Assembly: GCF_905475395.1 (NCBI RefSeq)
Contig: NC_058342.1
Coordinates: 30,710,140 to 30,774,139, forward strand
DNA: 64,000 nt
Source: Chrysoperla carnea
Lineage: Eukaryota > Arthropoda > Insecta > Neuroptera > Chrysopidae
Reading direction: 5' to 3'
Shown here: one piece after another, positions 33,332-46,105 of the stretch
Layout: every line of letters starts with the position of its first letter
How positions within the stretch are numbered: the stretch's first letter is position 1
Notes under the pieces: generated by a model
Told to the model about the DNA's origin: nothing
The model's input: only the letters and a program-made list of their open reading frames with translations
Database searches by the model: none
Translations under genes and position numbers: made by a program

Positions 33332-35884
33332 GTAAGTTTTTCACAAAAGTTCTTTTATCGTTTGTATCAAATTTTTAATTAAAGGGAAGTTGCGGTTTCC
33401 TGTACGACAAATTTTGGTGCTTAATTCTTTTGGAATTCTTTGCGTGCCAAAAACATGAGTAAATTTTTCACGCTGTATATAAAAAAAGATTTTCGAGATC
33501 ATTTTCTATTTGCTGATCTTGACCGAATTGGTTTGGATCAGGAAATTTTGACAAGTGTTTTCTTTTCGAAATTATTTAGAGTTTTCCTTTTATTGGATCG
33601 TTATTAAAATGGCATTTCTGATAATGCCATTCATTCCGAAAACCAAGCAAGACGTCGAAAATTTTTGCTCGAAAAGTTTTTTGGGATTTCATTGAATTTC
33701 AAAAGAATTATCACTAAAATTTGCTATAATCTACACTGAAACTTAAAATACTAGCATTTGAAGATTGCAGGGTACTTGAAAGGTGTGTACAATGCTCTAT
33801 TATCATCTCAAAATAAGTAATTTAGCTAAATTACTTTGCCAAGTCTATAAGGTTGCTTCATTTGGGTTCAGTTCAGTTTTAAAATAAATGTTTTATTTCT
33901 CGTGGATCGAGGGGTTTCCAATCAAGATTGCAGATAAGTATAAGAATTTTATAAACTAATTCTTATGGTTCCGAAATTAGCAACTTAAATCATTGGCTTT
34001 GACTTAAAATAAAAAATTAAGTTACAAAAAATTAGGTTAAATTATTCCAAAGTTTCTTTTAATGAAAAGTTGTTTACAGGGTGATTTTAAAAATAGTTCC
34101 CATCCTTATATTTCAAAAATGGATTGGAAATCATAAAGCGCGAAAGCACATTAAGCTATGTCTGTAAGAGCCTGAAGAAGCTATAAATTATTTAGCGAAA
34201 CGTTGCAATTGAAGGTTTTTTTATCTTTTGTTGATCATATTCGAAATCAGCGATCTAAAAACCTTCAGAAAACACTGCGCCTACTCATACCGGTGTTTTC
34301 TTCCTACGAAACCTCCTATCCCGCTCAGGGTAAAATGATCCTTCGTTGTTTAAAGTGAACTATTAAAGCCATCTAGTATATTTATCGATAGATGGCTTCC
34401 ACATGATCAAATTAATCGTTCAGTAAATACTTGGCGATTTTATTTATTTTGTGTATCGTAGCAAAAATATTAATTTTATTGCTTATGATGTAAAATTTCT
34501 TTTTTGTGTTATTTTTCGCCGGTTGATTGTTTTACTCTTGCCTTCTGTTGACTTTTAATAATATCATAACACATTTTGATAGGCGTATAATAAATTTTAA
34601 GGTCAGTTTTTATGACGATATTCAAATATGTCGTTATAGGTAAAATGATCCCCTTTATATACGTTAAAAATGATCCCTATTTGTGTATAAAATAATAATA
34701 ACTAAAATTATCTCCCACCGTGTGAACTTTTTGGTAAAAAATGCGATGGGATCATTTTACCCACAAGGTCAGTATAACGATCCTTTTTGAGAAATGTTGA
34801 ATAGTTCAAAAAATTTGAACCAAAAATTATTTCCACGTTATACATATCTCAAACAGTTTGGCTATAAATTACATTTTTTCTTTGGGGGATCATTATAGGA
34901 CAACTTCCTCTAATCGTGAAAGAGCATTGTAAACATCTTTTATGCACACCTTTTTTATTTTTAAGAAAACATAATTGGTATTTTTATTTAAAAATCGATT
35001 TAAATCACGTTCAACGTGAATCTGATCAATTTAACTTCCAATAGTAGAGAAAGTCTACATGGTACTGTTGGTTTGCATGGTAATATTTCCATAAGAGAAT
35101 TTCGTTGTAGCGATTTCAAACAATATTTCGAATACAAAATTTTCTAGCTTAAACTATTTTTTCGAATTTTAATGCTAGTTCTAACAGGATTTTTATGTTC
35201 TCAAAATTCTATGTTATTAAAAGTTTTACATAATTTTCTTGCTAAATAGTTTTGCACAGCACTTGCATCAAACAAAAATTTTCTTAGAAAGTTAAATTTT
35301 TAATTGTAAAAATTCCAAGGTTCTGTTAAAATGTCATTCTTGAGTATTGATTAACTGTCTGAAATTTTTTCTTAGAACTTATTTTTGAATTGCTTTAAAA
35401 TTTTGAATTATTTATAATAATAAGAATATTCGATATTTCACGAGGTACGTTCACTACCCACACCCTACCTCGACCTCGGCGAAGGTAGAATGTTGACTAG
35501 CTTCGCCTCGGACGAAGTATAATTTTTACTATCGCTAATTATATCGCTCGATAATTATAAAATCGCTACGTTAACCATAAGTTGTAGCAAAAAAATTTTG
35601 CTAAAAATCGAGTTTCTAAGTTTGTTCTTGAAAACGAATTTAGTTTTGTGTAAGGTCTGGGAATATTTAAATTATACACGAGTATTAACAGAGGTTTTAA
35701 TGGATTAAAATGACGGGACCTGGCAATTGCTATCACACGCAAAATTTTCTCTAATCATAGATTTATGATTATTCATAAAATCAATCATCGCTCAGTTAGT
35801 CTGAATTTAGCCACCCGACATAAAGTAATCGTTAAAATTTAATTTTTTGATGTATTAAACAGAATGACAATATATTTCGTTTTT
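33332..35884 (+). other. Start of a long intron; AT-rich, no further exon recognised
   Basis: The intron begins GTAAGTTTTT. No TGF-beta propeptide or ligand exon was recognised on plus from here to 64000, although exons under about 60 codons could be missed. Positions 34325-34895 contain several copies of GGTAAAATGATCC and its complement GGATCATTTTACC (for example 34330, 34637, 34747), so a short unclassified repeat may be present. Confidence 0.5.
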
Positions 35885-36205
35885 GAGAGCTTAAATGGCC
35901 GAGCGGTCTAAGGCGTTTGTTTTCGACTGTTTGTCGATTTAGACTTAGGTTGCGGGTTCGAATTCAGGCAGCGACAGTGTGAACAATTTATAATTAATGG
36001 GAGTGCAGAATTGATCACATTGTCGTCGCTTGAATAAGAACGAAGTAACCGACTCCACCCACATCAAAATGTAATTGTAAATATGTTTGTAATTAAATAA
36101 AATAAAGATTAACAAATATTGATGTGGGTGGCCTCTGTTATAGGCGTATATGTCAGAGAAACGGAGGTTAAACCCCATTATTATTATTATTATTATTATA
36201 TTTAT
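35885..36205 (+). mobile_element. tRNA-Leu-like SINE with (ATT)n tail (SINE-L)
   Basis: The head 'taaatggccgagcggtctaa' (A box, tRNA-Leu/Ser type) is followed by the B box GCGGGTTCGAATTCAGG at 35953-35969. The body carries 'gactccacccacatca'. The 3' end is 'cggaggttaaaccccatta' running into (ATT)n at 36176-36200. A 5'-truncated copy is at 49985-50142. The anticodon arm is degenerate, so it is not a tRNA gene. The frames 35945-36178 and 36119-36319 are incidental. Confidence 0.85.
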
Positions 36206-36734
36206 AATAAATATCGATTAAAATTATTCATTTTTAAATTGAATAATTTTCTAAACAAATTTCAAAAATTAAAAAGAATTGGTAAATTTGTATATCGTCT
36301 CAATATCAGTACACACTAATTATTAAATAGACTTATTTAAGATACATGAATGAATTATGAATTATTATACATACGCTACCAAAAATTAATAATTATTATG
36401 AATTTTATTAATATTTGTGAAATTTTATATTTGACTGTACATTTTTTTTTTGAGTGACGAACTATTTTATACACATAATATATGTATGAAATATGAGATA
36501 TATTTATTAATTTATTGAAGACTGTGGGGACTGGCAAGTAGACAGAAATTTGTAATTAACTTTCAAAAGAAAAAATTATACTATTTAGAACAAACAATAA
36601 AAACGTATAATGTTTAATCGGCATAATCTCATAATGTACCACATATTTCACGAAACATGTCTCATCTTAATCATATTTTGAATCTCAAAACTGATGTAAT
36701 GCAGGTTTTATAGAAGCTAAGTACTCTTGTCCAT
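36206..36734. other. AT-rich spacer
   Basis: Nothing recognisable. Confidence 0.35.
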
Positions 36735-37080
36735 AATGCACTAAATTACAGGAGTTATTATTTTTATTTAAATAAATTCAGTATCACGTATTGAAAGTAC
36801 ATGCACAAAATTCTTACAAATAGAATGGGGAAGTGCTTCCATTTTAAGGAAAACCGTTTTAGGCTATATCTCCATAACCGTGATTTTTAGACCAAAAATG
36901 GTAATCACCTTTATTGTAGATAATTAAATTACCTACCTTTTTTGTGAACTAATTTTTTTTGTATCACTAACCGTTTATGATTTACACGACTATGACGATT
37001 TACTTATTGACTATTTACTTTTTTTCCTAAAATTAACATTTGAACACATGAAGTTATAACGCGTTTTGCATGCAATTCAC
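36735..37080 (+). mobile_element. Family J fold-back element, single-arm copy
   Basis: 'tgcactaaattacaggagtt', 'agtatcacgta', 'ccattttaaggaaaaccg' and 'tccataaccgtg' match the reverse complement of the right arm at 14540-14700. Interior blocks ('gtatcactaaccgtttatga', 'gaagttataacgcg') match 14290-14470 inverted. The opposite arm is missing. Confidence 0.8.
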
Positions 37081-38446
37081 CGAATCATTGCAATATGCCT
37101 ATATTGCATTCTTTTAATTTTATAAATAAATTAAAAAAAGTTATTTCTTGCATAAATATTTTCTTGTTTCCTAGAATTTCTGTAAATCAAAATTAGACAC
37201 TAAATGTCATTTAAACAACTATTATTTACATTTTTCAGAATGCAAAATACGCCAGCAAATTTCCCAATATTATTAGTCACTTAAATTTCGTTGAAATTTC
37301 CACAAATATATTTATAGTCAGGAATGTGAAGTTTTTAAAGAGCAGAGACGGCTTAGGAAAAATAATCAATGCTACCTCTTTTTTTTTTTTAAATCTTAAT
37401 AGCAAGTACTGATTCTGTTGTAAAACAGAACCGAAATATCAGATGGCAAGCTGAACATATTCGACTTACAAAATATTACGTAAGGCTGGGTTTAACCACC
37501 CTCCCCACCATTATAAGAACACGTAGTCTGCGACAGTACATGCGACTAATTCGATTACCACCATCAAACTTCAAATGCCAATAATATGCATATTCAGATT
37601 AAAAATGAAATGCCGTAGAGTTTCCTAATTTCATAAGAAACCGAGATATAAGAGAAACTGTCTAAAAAATGGCCAGGCATGATTGGTAGCGTTATAAACT
37701 ATTTAATTGCCTATAAAAAGTTACTGCACCAGATTTCGAAGAAACGACCAAAAACCATAAGTCGTTTACGCGGACCTCAATCGGGAACAACAACCGGCAC
37801 AGCGGCAGGAGTAATAATTAATAATTGAACTGAAATTAGATCAGCTTTTATTTAGTACAGGTAAAATTACCTCAGAAAATTTGTTATTATCGGCATTGCT
37901 TTTAAGTACAATGTATGCTGACTTTAATATCCTAATAAAATTAATAAGATAATTTAATGCAGCTCCTACGTGACAAATTTTTATAATTATTATATGAAAA
38001 AAGATGATGAATTTAGTACTTTACTTAGAGATTTAATTATATAATCAGTTTTAAATTTTTAAGGTTATAATTTATGATGTAATAATATTCCTAATTTCAG
38101 TACATCACAAATTATGATATTAAAAAATTTTAATTAAAAGTTCATATTAGGACCCCCACCTGCTCGGGCCTCGCCTGCAGTAACGGGCTTAGAAGATTTT
38201 GTCGGACGGTCGGGCTTTTGAAAATTTTGCCAACAACACTTTGTTTTGACATTTCCACATCATGAAGGATTTGATACAAGTAATTACCTCAGATGTTGGC
38301 ACATTTTAAATTCTTTGACACTCAGTCCATGTAATTAATGGTCCTAAAATACTTTCAATTATAATAATTATTTATATAATCATAGAGTAATAATAATCAT
38401 AATAATAGTAATCACTCAATAAAAAATATTTTAAGAACGTTTAAAA
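37081..38446. other. AT-rich region; one short repeat stub
   Basis: No gene is recognised. A stub at about 38155-38200 (GCTCGGGC...) is partly matched inverted at 46380-46405 (GCCCGAGC), probably remnants of one low-copy repeat. Confidence 0.35.
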
Positions 38447-38953
38447 TATGTATATCATGTATATGAAATATACCAAGGTATACTAAGTTTAGTCCCAAGT
38501 TTGTAATTGATGCTATGAACAACATTTTGGTATAGATGTTCATAAAATCACCTAATTAGTCCATTTTCGGTTGTCTGTCTGTCGTCTGTCCGTCTGTTAT
38601 CACGATTACTCAAAAACAAAAAGAGATATCAAGCTAAAATTTTTATAGCGTGCTGAGGACGTAAAAAATGAGATCGAGTTCATAAATGAGCAACATAGGT
38701 CAATTCAGTCTCAGATCCGTAGGACCCATCTTGAAAACCGTTAGAGATAGATAAATAAACAACTTTTGTTCGAAACATTTTTTCTTAAACATCACTGTTT
38801 ACCCTTGAGAGCGCAAATTGTATAGTATGTATTATATGCGAATATCAGTTATATCTGTGTGACATGTATATGTAATGTGATAAAGTAATCAACCTTGTCT
38901 ATATATGGTATTTCAACAATTAACTCAGTCAATTGTTTGTTTTCACTTGTTTT
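38447..38953 (+). mobile_element. Family A element, near full length
   Basis: The left end is slightly mutated (TATATCATGTATATGAAATAT). The GTCTGTCTGTCGTCTGTCCG microsatellite is at 38573-38592. The right inverted motif (ATATGGTATTTC) and terminal hairpin end at TTTTCACTTG (38951), followed by T residues. Confidence 0.9.
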
Positions 38954-39194
38954 AAGTTAAAGATCTGTTTTTAATGATTAGGTAAAAATCATTTAAAGTA
39001 AAAAATGAGAAACATTAGTTCGTTGATTTATGACTTGAAAACTTTTAAAAAAAAAATTACCTTTAATGTTCATTTATTCATTACGGTTTATAAGTCGTAA
39101 ATAATATTTTACGGTTTTATTTTTTATTTTTTATACTTAAAGGCAAATACAATTTATATTGAAAATATATGTTTACCGCCATGTCAATGGCGTT
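38954..39194. other. Spacer
   Basis: Nothing recognisable. Confidence 0.3.
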
Positions 39195-39318
39195 ACAATC
39201 GAGTTCGTAAATGAGCAACATTGGTCAAGGTCTTGGATCCGTAGGATTCGTTTGTAAACCGTAAGATATAGAACAAAAGTTTAAACGTAAAAAATGTTCC
39301 TTATAAAAAAAAACAACT
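39195..39318 (+). mobile_element. Family A internal fragment
   Basis: 'cgagttcgtaaatgagcaac' through 'aaaaatgttccttata' matches only the middle of family A. Neither terminus is present. Confidence 0.8.
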
Positions 39319-39412
39319 TTGTATGAGGACTCAAATAAGCTTAAAAACATTATACAGAATGTTCGATTTACATCTAAACATGACAGAGTACATGCGTTAA
39401 GCAATGCATCTA

Positions 39413-39906
39413 AGTAAGAGGTATTATAGGTGTTATATGAAATTGTAAAAATGACTTGTATCGTGGCTTATATGTTGTAGTTCATCTATTCAACCATGAA
39501 GGTTATAAGAAGGAGAACGATCGCTATAGAAAAAATTGTCCCCGAAATATGGAAAAAATAAGTGAGGCGCTGCGACCGCTAAGTAGTATCAATAAAAGCG
39601 GGCTGTTGTGCGCTAATTTGAAATGATATATCAATTTGTACATTATGCTTCATCTACTTGTACTCATAAACAGCTAACTTCGCAGATACTACTTCTTGAT
39701 GACAGCGCGGCTGGTGGCTGAAAAATGAACTATAAATTCTACAAATTTTCAGGGACAGACGCGCTAATGCTTAAGTACATAGCGATCTTTCTCCTTCTTT
39801 ATAACCTTCATGTATTCAACTAAGAAGCTCCCACTCTCCAAGCGTCTTACAACTATCTCAACGGATATCGAAGCTTCAAGGCATGTATATACATAATACC
39901 TCTTAC
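39413..39906. mobile_element. Fold-back element N
   Basis: The outer inverted pair is GTAAGAGGTATTAT (39414) against ATAATACCTCTTAC (39893). The inner pair is 'catgaaggttataagaagga' (39496) against 'cttctttataaccttcatg' (39795), extending about 45 bp through GATCGCTAT/ATAGCGATC. The total is about 490 bp with no coding frame. Class is uncertain. Confidence 0.7.
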
Positions 39907-41901
39907 AAGATATGCGAAGGCTCGGTATTCATAATTTTTGTAGCCGCAGTGATATTGATATTACATTATTTTATTCATTATTTTATTGATAATACATTAT
40001 TTTATTCAATAATACCAGCTCTATAACTAACATAATCTGTATTTAGACCTCTATTAATGGAACACTCTGTAAATGAGACAAATATAAATTTGTACCTTGA
40101 TATCTGAAACACTGGGTAAGTGGAACATCTCTATAAGTAAGACAAATTAAAAGATTCCGTCATGTCTCACTTAACCAGGTTCCACTGTACTTACAAATTA
40201 TAAAGGTTCCTATAATGTATCTACATTCCCATGATTAAAACTATCACAACCATAGTTAAACTAATCTCACGTGAGGTAATACATACACGTGCTATTTAAA
40301 ATTGACTCGCGTTTCAATTGTTTTATTGGCGTAACGGATTTCAGTAGCACATAAAAATTATATTGCTAAATGCACACGAGCGTAACCAAGACTGATGACT
40401 GGTCATCACTTCTCTCTCGATGTGCTTTATTATTTATTCTTTTACGGTACTATGGTAATGTTATGTTCATAAAAATATGCACATTATTTTATTTTAAAAA
40501 AAATTTTCGTTATCTCTAAAAATTTGTTTTACCCGAAAATTTACGATAATGTCAATTAAGAGGAATAAGGATAAATCCTTTTTATAATCTCTAAACATTT
40601 GTCGATTCAATTTGCAAACGGCTTTCCTGGTAATTTTCTTCGCTCTGCGATAAAAAAGTAATTTTAACTAATGCTGAATTTTTTTTATATGATGTTGAAG
40701 TAAGTCTGTAAATTTTAGGGGGGAGGGGGGCTTCCCGAGGTATCGAAAAATTTTATTCTTATTTTTCGTTTACATTAATGAAGTTCATAGCAAAATTCAT
40801 AATCAAAGTTGAAAAAAAGGTACAAATAATTTCAATCGTAAATCTAAAATGGTCTTGGTGTTCGTACTACCTTAACCCATGGAAAAAGTTCTCCTTCGAC
40901 AACGAATTTCATTTTTAAATGGTAGCCAGAAATTTCTGTTGAAAATTTTATTTCATTCCGTAAAAAAGTGGGATTATGAACATTGTACCTTAAAACAAAC
41001 TGAACACTAAAAACAATGACATATGATTTAACATCCTTAATGTGAATTTAATTTTAACCTCCTTGTAGTGATAATGTGACAGTTAAAATCCATTTTAAAA
41101 ACAAAAGTCAATAAAATTAAATGATAATAATTAAGTATCTATCCAATGTAGTATTTATTTCCTTGTTAAAAATTTGGTGTGAAAGGCACACATTACTTCT
41201 ATATACATGTATAGGTAGTAAAAAATAGAATTATTCGTTTTGAAAAATATGTACGAGATATCTAAGGACGAAAAACAATTAGTTCTCTAAATAATTGCAT
41301 TCAAAACATCAACTACAGTAAATCTGTCAACGCTTCAAAAAATACTATCATATATTGCTCATCCGTGTAAAAAATCAGCAAGCATCTAAGAGTAAATTGA
41401 ACAACGTTGCCGATTGTACAATTCGTTTCATGGATTAGACTAAATACTTGTTAAAAAGTAATCTCTGCTTATTGTTTTCTCTTAAAGTAAAATTTTCTTA
41501 AACTCCCTTAAGTTTGAAATAGTGAAAATAGCGACTATTCACTTTAGTTTTTATACGACTATTTTGTACATTCTTAAATGCGAATCTCCAATATTCGCGA
41601 ATTCAAATGCGGATGTTAACTTTCAAATGAAGCGCTCGCAAATTGTTATCTATTTAATTACTAAACTCGCTCTTGAAACGTATCTAAGAACACTTTTCAT
41701 TAAATTACCTTTTTCCTTATAAAGCCGTCTCCAAACGGACAGGATTTTGATGATCATCGTCTATTTTTTAGTTGTTCAGCTACAGAACCCTAAACTCGCA
41801 CTTAAAAAGATAACTAAGAACACAACCCATTAAATTAACCTTCAAGCGAAACAAAAAAAAATCCAAATCGGTTCATTCGTTTTGGCACTACGATTAATAT
41901 A
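39907..41901. other. AT-rich region, no gene seen
   Basis: The frame 41522-41722 has no recognisable domain. A G-rich tract lies at 40720-40731. There are no named repeats. Confidence 0.35.
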
Positions 41902-42005
41902 GCCACTCTTAGGTAGCCACATATACATATATACATGTCACACACATATATTATCAATTATATGTATGTGACATGCATGTATGTGTGGCTACCTACGAGT
42001 GGATA
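41902..42005. repeat. Near-perfect inverted repeat, about 46-bp arms
   Basis: The left arm is 'cactcttaggtagccacata' onward and the right arm is '...tgtggctacctacgagtgg', separated by about 8 bp. They can pair over about 45 bp with small bulges. The arms contain ATACATGTCACACA-type sequence akin to the right portion of family A, and a family A fragment follows. Confidence 0.85.
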
Positions 42006-42044
42006 TCTTTCTTGACTTACATGACGTAAGAAAAACAAACGCTT

Positions 42045-42118
42045 GCGTAATCAACACTGTCTATACATGGTATATCAACAATTAACTCAGTCAGTTTAAT
42101 ATTTAACACATTTTCACT
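42045..42118 (+). mobile_element. Family A right-end fragment
   Basis: 'aatcaacactgtctatacat' and the hairpin (AACAATTAAC/GTCAGTT, right arm decayed), then 'cattttcacttgc'. Only the last about 75 bp of the element is here. Confidence 0.75.
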
Positions 42119-42824
42119 TGCTTACACTAAAAAGTGAAAAATAATTTTAATTGTAATGTAAAATTCAAAGCCTATATAGGAATTATTGCTAAAATTAAAA
42201 ATATTTTAAAATAGATTTTATATTAACAGAAACAAGAAATAATGAATAGAAAATATATAAGCCAATGTTAAAAAATGGTACTTTTGGCATCCAGAAAACT
42301 CCAAACGAACTAAATGAATTAAAATAATAAATTTGGTAGATACCAACGCCCTCGTAAAATGTTTTTTGACATTACTTCAATAATAATTTAAAAATTAACT
42401 ACCCTAAATGATTTGATGACAATAATTTTCATTGGCAAACCATCAAAAAAATGGTTCCGTTTTAAAGGAAATTTCACATCCGCATTGATTCACGTGCGTG
42501 TGTGTTGTATTTTATGGAACCAATGTACAATCATTAGTCATATTTTCTCCGTAAATATAGACTTATACACACATAGACCACTATTTATGAGTTTTTGAAA
42601 ATGTGTGATAACATCACGATCAAAAATGGTATAGTGACAGATACTACAATAGCAATGTTAGTATAAGTAATATTACAGTATTGAATTGGGCTAACCACCA
42701 GAAGTATTGTGGGTATCGCCGACCAGTATGGACCTGACGCCCATACTGCATTGATTCGTCCGCTATAACTAGTGACAAAACCATTCTGTTATTTTCGAAA
42801 TCGTCCAATGAAGCGAGCAGATAA
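42119..42824. other. AT-rich spacer
   Basis: The frame 42413-42598 is not accepted as a gene. Nothing else is recognised. Confidence 0.35.
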
Positions 42825-42990
42825 CTGCCTATGTTTTATTCTGACGTATGAACTATATTATTGTAAGGTTTCATTAAAATCCAGTAAATAGTTTTCGAAA
42901 TCATTCAAAATGAACAGTAGTTCCCGACTTAAGCACATTCAAACAAACAAACAAATACACTCTTCAGCTTTATAATATTAGTTAAGATAC
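42825..42990 (+). mobile_element. RTE-tail-like fragment
   Basis: 'gtttcattaaaatccagtaa', 'gcacattcaaacaaacaaac' and 'agctttataatattagttaa' follow the order seen at the 3' ends of many insect non-LTR elements. Only about 165 bp remains. Confidence 0.55.
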
Positions 42991-44127
42991 ATAAAATGAG
43001 GGAGAAATATGACTTTGGTGATGGAACATTGTTACTCGCCAGTTTTTTAAGTATAAGATAAATCTTAAAAAAATTATTAATCAATCTGAAACTTGGCACA
43101 AATTATAAAACAAAAATTTTACAATTATTTTATTTAAATATGTTTTTTATAAATTACCAACAATTTAAGTCTCCTATTCTCTAAGTTATGTTTATGTCAA
43201 TTCTTTTCGTAAAAGAGCAATTTTATCTTTATGTAAATTGTTGGCTTTTATGGTTTTATAGTAAATATTAAAATAATCCGCGACTTTATATAATGGTCGA
43301 ATAAATTAAGCCATGCATAAACAATAATAATATTTCTTTCAACATTTTTATTTACTCGTTATATAATACTGTTCGACACTCCAGGACCATGGAAAACTTT
43401 CGAATTTGCGATCTTTAACGCACAAATAGACCTATATGAACGGTTAAAGTGTACTCTTACGAAGTTTAAGTCATAGGCGTCAATCTAACAGTTTTAAAAA
43501 CTGACAACTATGCTCTGTAAACTCTTACTCTACTCTTATAAACTATCTATTAATTTAAGCGGCATTCCATGGTGTTACTTTATGTGAGGGATAGTAAAAC
43601 TTTGATTTAGCCCTTCCAGTACCTACAAATGAGTTAGAATAAGAAGTATTTTACATTTTTCGACTTATTGTGTTTAATTATAACATTTAGTATCAAAAAA
43701 GTTTTCATCTTGAAGAAAATTTTACCTTACTTCGTTTTAAAAAAAGAAAATATAAAAAACTTGAGTTTTTACGATATTTTTAGAGCATTTTATTACATTT
43801 ACGTCATACAAATTGCCTAGTTGACTAGTTGAATAGTCACGTGACGACCGGATTATCTTAGGGTTAAATTTAGAAGATATTTTGACGTATGACATTCTTT
43901 TGTTTTTTGTAATATCAAATTAAAACATCCAATTTGTTTGTTTGTTTGTTTTTGTGCTCAATAGATGGTACAAATACTTTATTTGACTAAAAAATCGAAA
44001 TTTAAGTACTCAAAAAATGTATATAATGTTATAATATCTTCTTAGCTGTGTATCCCCTCTTCAAGTGAAAAATACCCAAAAAAGTATACTGTGAATGAAA
44101 ATATTTTGTACTAGAGTAATACTCATC
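42991..44127. other. AT-rich spacer
   Basis: No gene is recognised. Confidence 0.35.
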
Positions 44128-44560
44128 CGCTTCGCTGGGTTTTAAAGTAAAGATTGATAAAGATTGCACTCGCTTATCCCCTTTCTATAACACGCGAAAT
44201 AATGGTAAGGATTGTTTTACACAGGTAAAATATATGTATGGTTTTCTATTTTTTTAATAGTATAAAAGTCTAATTATTCATTGAGTCTATCAGCTAAGAT
44301 GGCTGTGAAATATTTTATATTGATTATTTTTACAGAAATCTGTAATTTATGACAATGTCAAATTTAATTAATTTTCAAATTTTTTTAAAATTTTTATTAT
44401 TATATTTTTATAAATTATATCTCATGTGTTATTCTGAAGTATGAGCTATATTGCTGTACAGTTTCATTAAAAACCATTCGCTAGTTTTAGCGGGAAAGCG
44501 TAACAAACAAACAAACAAACATGCTTACTTTCGCATTTATAATATATAGAGATAAAAAAA
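44128..44560 (-). mobile_element. Family F element, subfamily 1
   Basis: On minus, 'aatgcgaaagtaagcatg', (GTTT)n, 'ttacgctttc' (about 44500) lead through 'cagcaatatagctcatac' and a single CAGATTTCTG block to 'acccagcgaagcggatgagt' at 44128-44147. It corresponds to 20985-21575 but has one rather than three 42-bp units. Confidence 0.8.
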
Positions 44561-45097
44561 ATCTTTTAATAATTTTGGTCTATCAGCTTTAGGTTTTCTA
44601 TATATTCGACCTAAAAAAATATGTACATAAAAAATATGAATTATGATTCGAGCATTGATTAAATTTACAGATACTGAAACAAAATTCTAAAGGCATTATT
44701 CACACTGTAATAGGTCAATTTTTTTTGTAAAAATAACTTACCCTTATCTAGCATTAATGCCAACAATACTTTAACATTTTTTCTCGCGTTGTGGGGTATA
44801 CTGTTTGACAAAAATAAATGTTCAATAAATAAAAATAAAAAATTTACAAAAATTAAATGAAACCGGTTTTTTTTTGTGTACATACCTTAAAATTTTTCAA
44901 TTGTCATACCATATGATGTTACCTCATGTGGGGAACGCTAACACGTTATTTAACCCTTACGCAACTTATTAAAAAAACGTATCGTGATTATTTTGATATT
45001 TGACTTAGTTTTCGAAACATCAAAGATTGAACTATTCGATTTAATTATTCAGGCCTTCGGTATTTCGAAAATTAAGTCAGATATTGAAAAATGTAAT
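44561..45097. other. AT-rich spacer
   Basis: The frame 44665-44883 is not a gene. Confidence 0.35.
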
Positions 45098-45381
45098 GAC
45101 AGGCGGACAGACAGACAGGCAATCGAAAATGGACCAATTAGTTGATTTTATTTACGTCCTCAGCACGCTATAAAAATTTAAGCTTGACATCTCTTTTCGT
45201 TTTTGAGTAATCGTGATAACAGACGGACAGACGACAGACAGACAACCGGAAATGGACTAATTAGGTGATTTTATGAACAGCTATACCAAAATTTTGTTCA
45301 TAGTATCAATATTTTTAGTTGTTACAAACTTGGGACTAAACTTAGTATACCTTGGTATATTTCATATACATGGTATAAAAA
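45098..45381 (-). mobile_element. Family A left-half element with a duplicated internal stub
   Basis: Positions 45152-45381 (minus) run from TATACCATG to the 'cgtgctgaggacgt' block with GTCTGTC-type microsatellites. Positions 45098-45150 repeat the 'gacagacaggcaatcgaaaa'/'ttagttgattttat' block once more, so a partial second copy is joined to it. Confidence 0.85.
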
Positions 45382-45825
45382 GCAGCAATTCGATTAACTC
45401 AAATACATTTTATATATCGATCATCTAAGAATGTCAAGGATTTAAAAAGTTCAAACTAATCAATAAATAAAAAATTTAAAATAATAATAAAAAAAAAAAA
45501 AATATTGAAAATGATTATTTATTGTTTAAAAAATGCACCGATAACAAATGATTTATGTTTTAAAATTATGTATGCAAATTAGCTTATAAACATTATAGGT
45601 AAACCTTGAAATCAATATATTATTTACACCTTAAAAACTGGCGCCTCATTTTCAATGTTGCCGGAAGCTCCAATTATCAAAAAATTAATTTGAATTGCAT
45701 CAGACGCACAGCAGTCCATCAGCTCTTTAAAATTATTCTAAATATCCAATAATTAAAATGCCCCTCGGAGAGGTAATATTTCTCACTTAAACGTGCAACC
45801 AATATGATTTTTAAATATGACTAGC
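45382..45825. other. AT-rich spacer
   Basis: Nothing recognisable. Confidence 0.3.
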
Positions 45826-46105
45826 CTGATACCCGCCCGTTTCACTGGACTTAAAAGTAAATAACACCGCTTTATATAGCCTCCACCTCTCTTGTTGTGT
45901 ACAGTTTTCAATTTTGTTAAATGTAATTGTCAAAATTCATTTAGTATATCAGAAAAGTTGACCATGAATGGTTTGACATTAACTAATTTAAATTTTTTAC
46001 AGAATACTTTAATTTATGGTTCAAAATGATGATTATAGATGGATCAGATCTATAATTTTTACAGATTTCTGTAAAAATTTAAAATAGTAAATGTCCGATT
46101 ACTTT
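45826..46105 (-). mobile_element. Family F element, subfamily 2, 5' part missing
   Basis: 'gcctgatacccgcccgtttc', 'tatagcctccacct' and 'cagaaaagttgacc' blocks are followed by the CAGATTTCTG-type block, after which homology stops. It matches the end of 62670-63120 inverted. Confidence 0.75.

Noticed and set aside
35885-35970. Functional tRNA-Leu gene
   Set aside because: A and B boxes are present but the anticodon arm and acceptor pairing are degenerate and the sequence continues into a SINE body.
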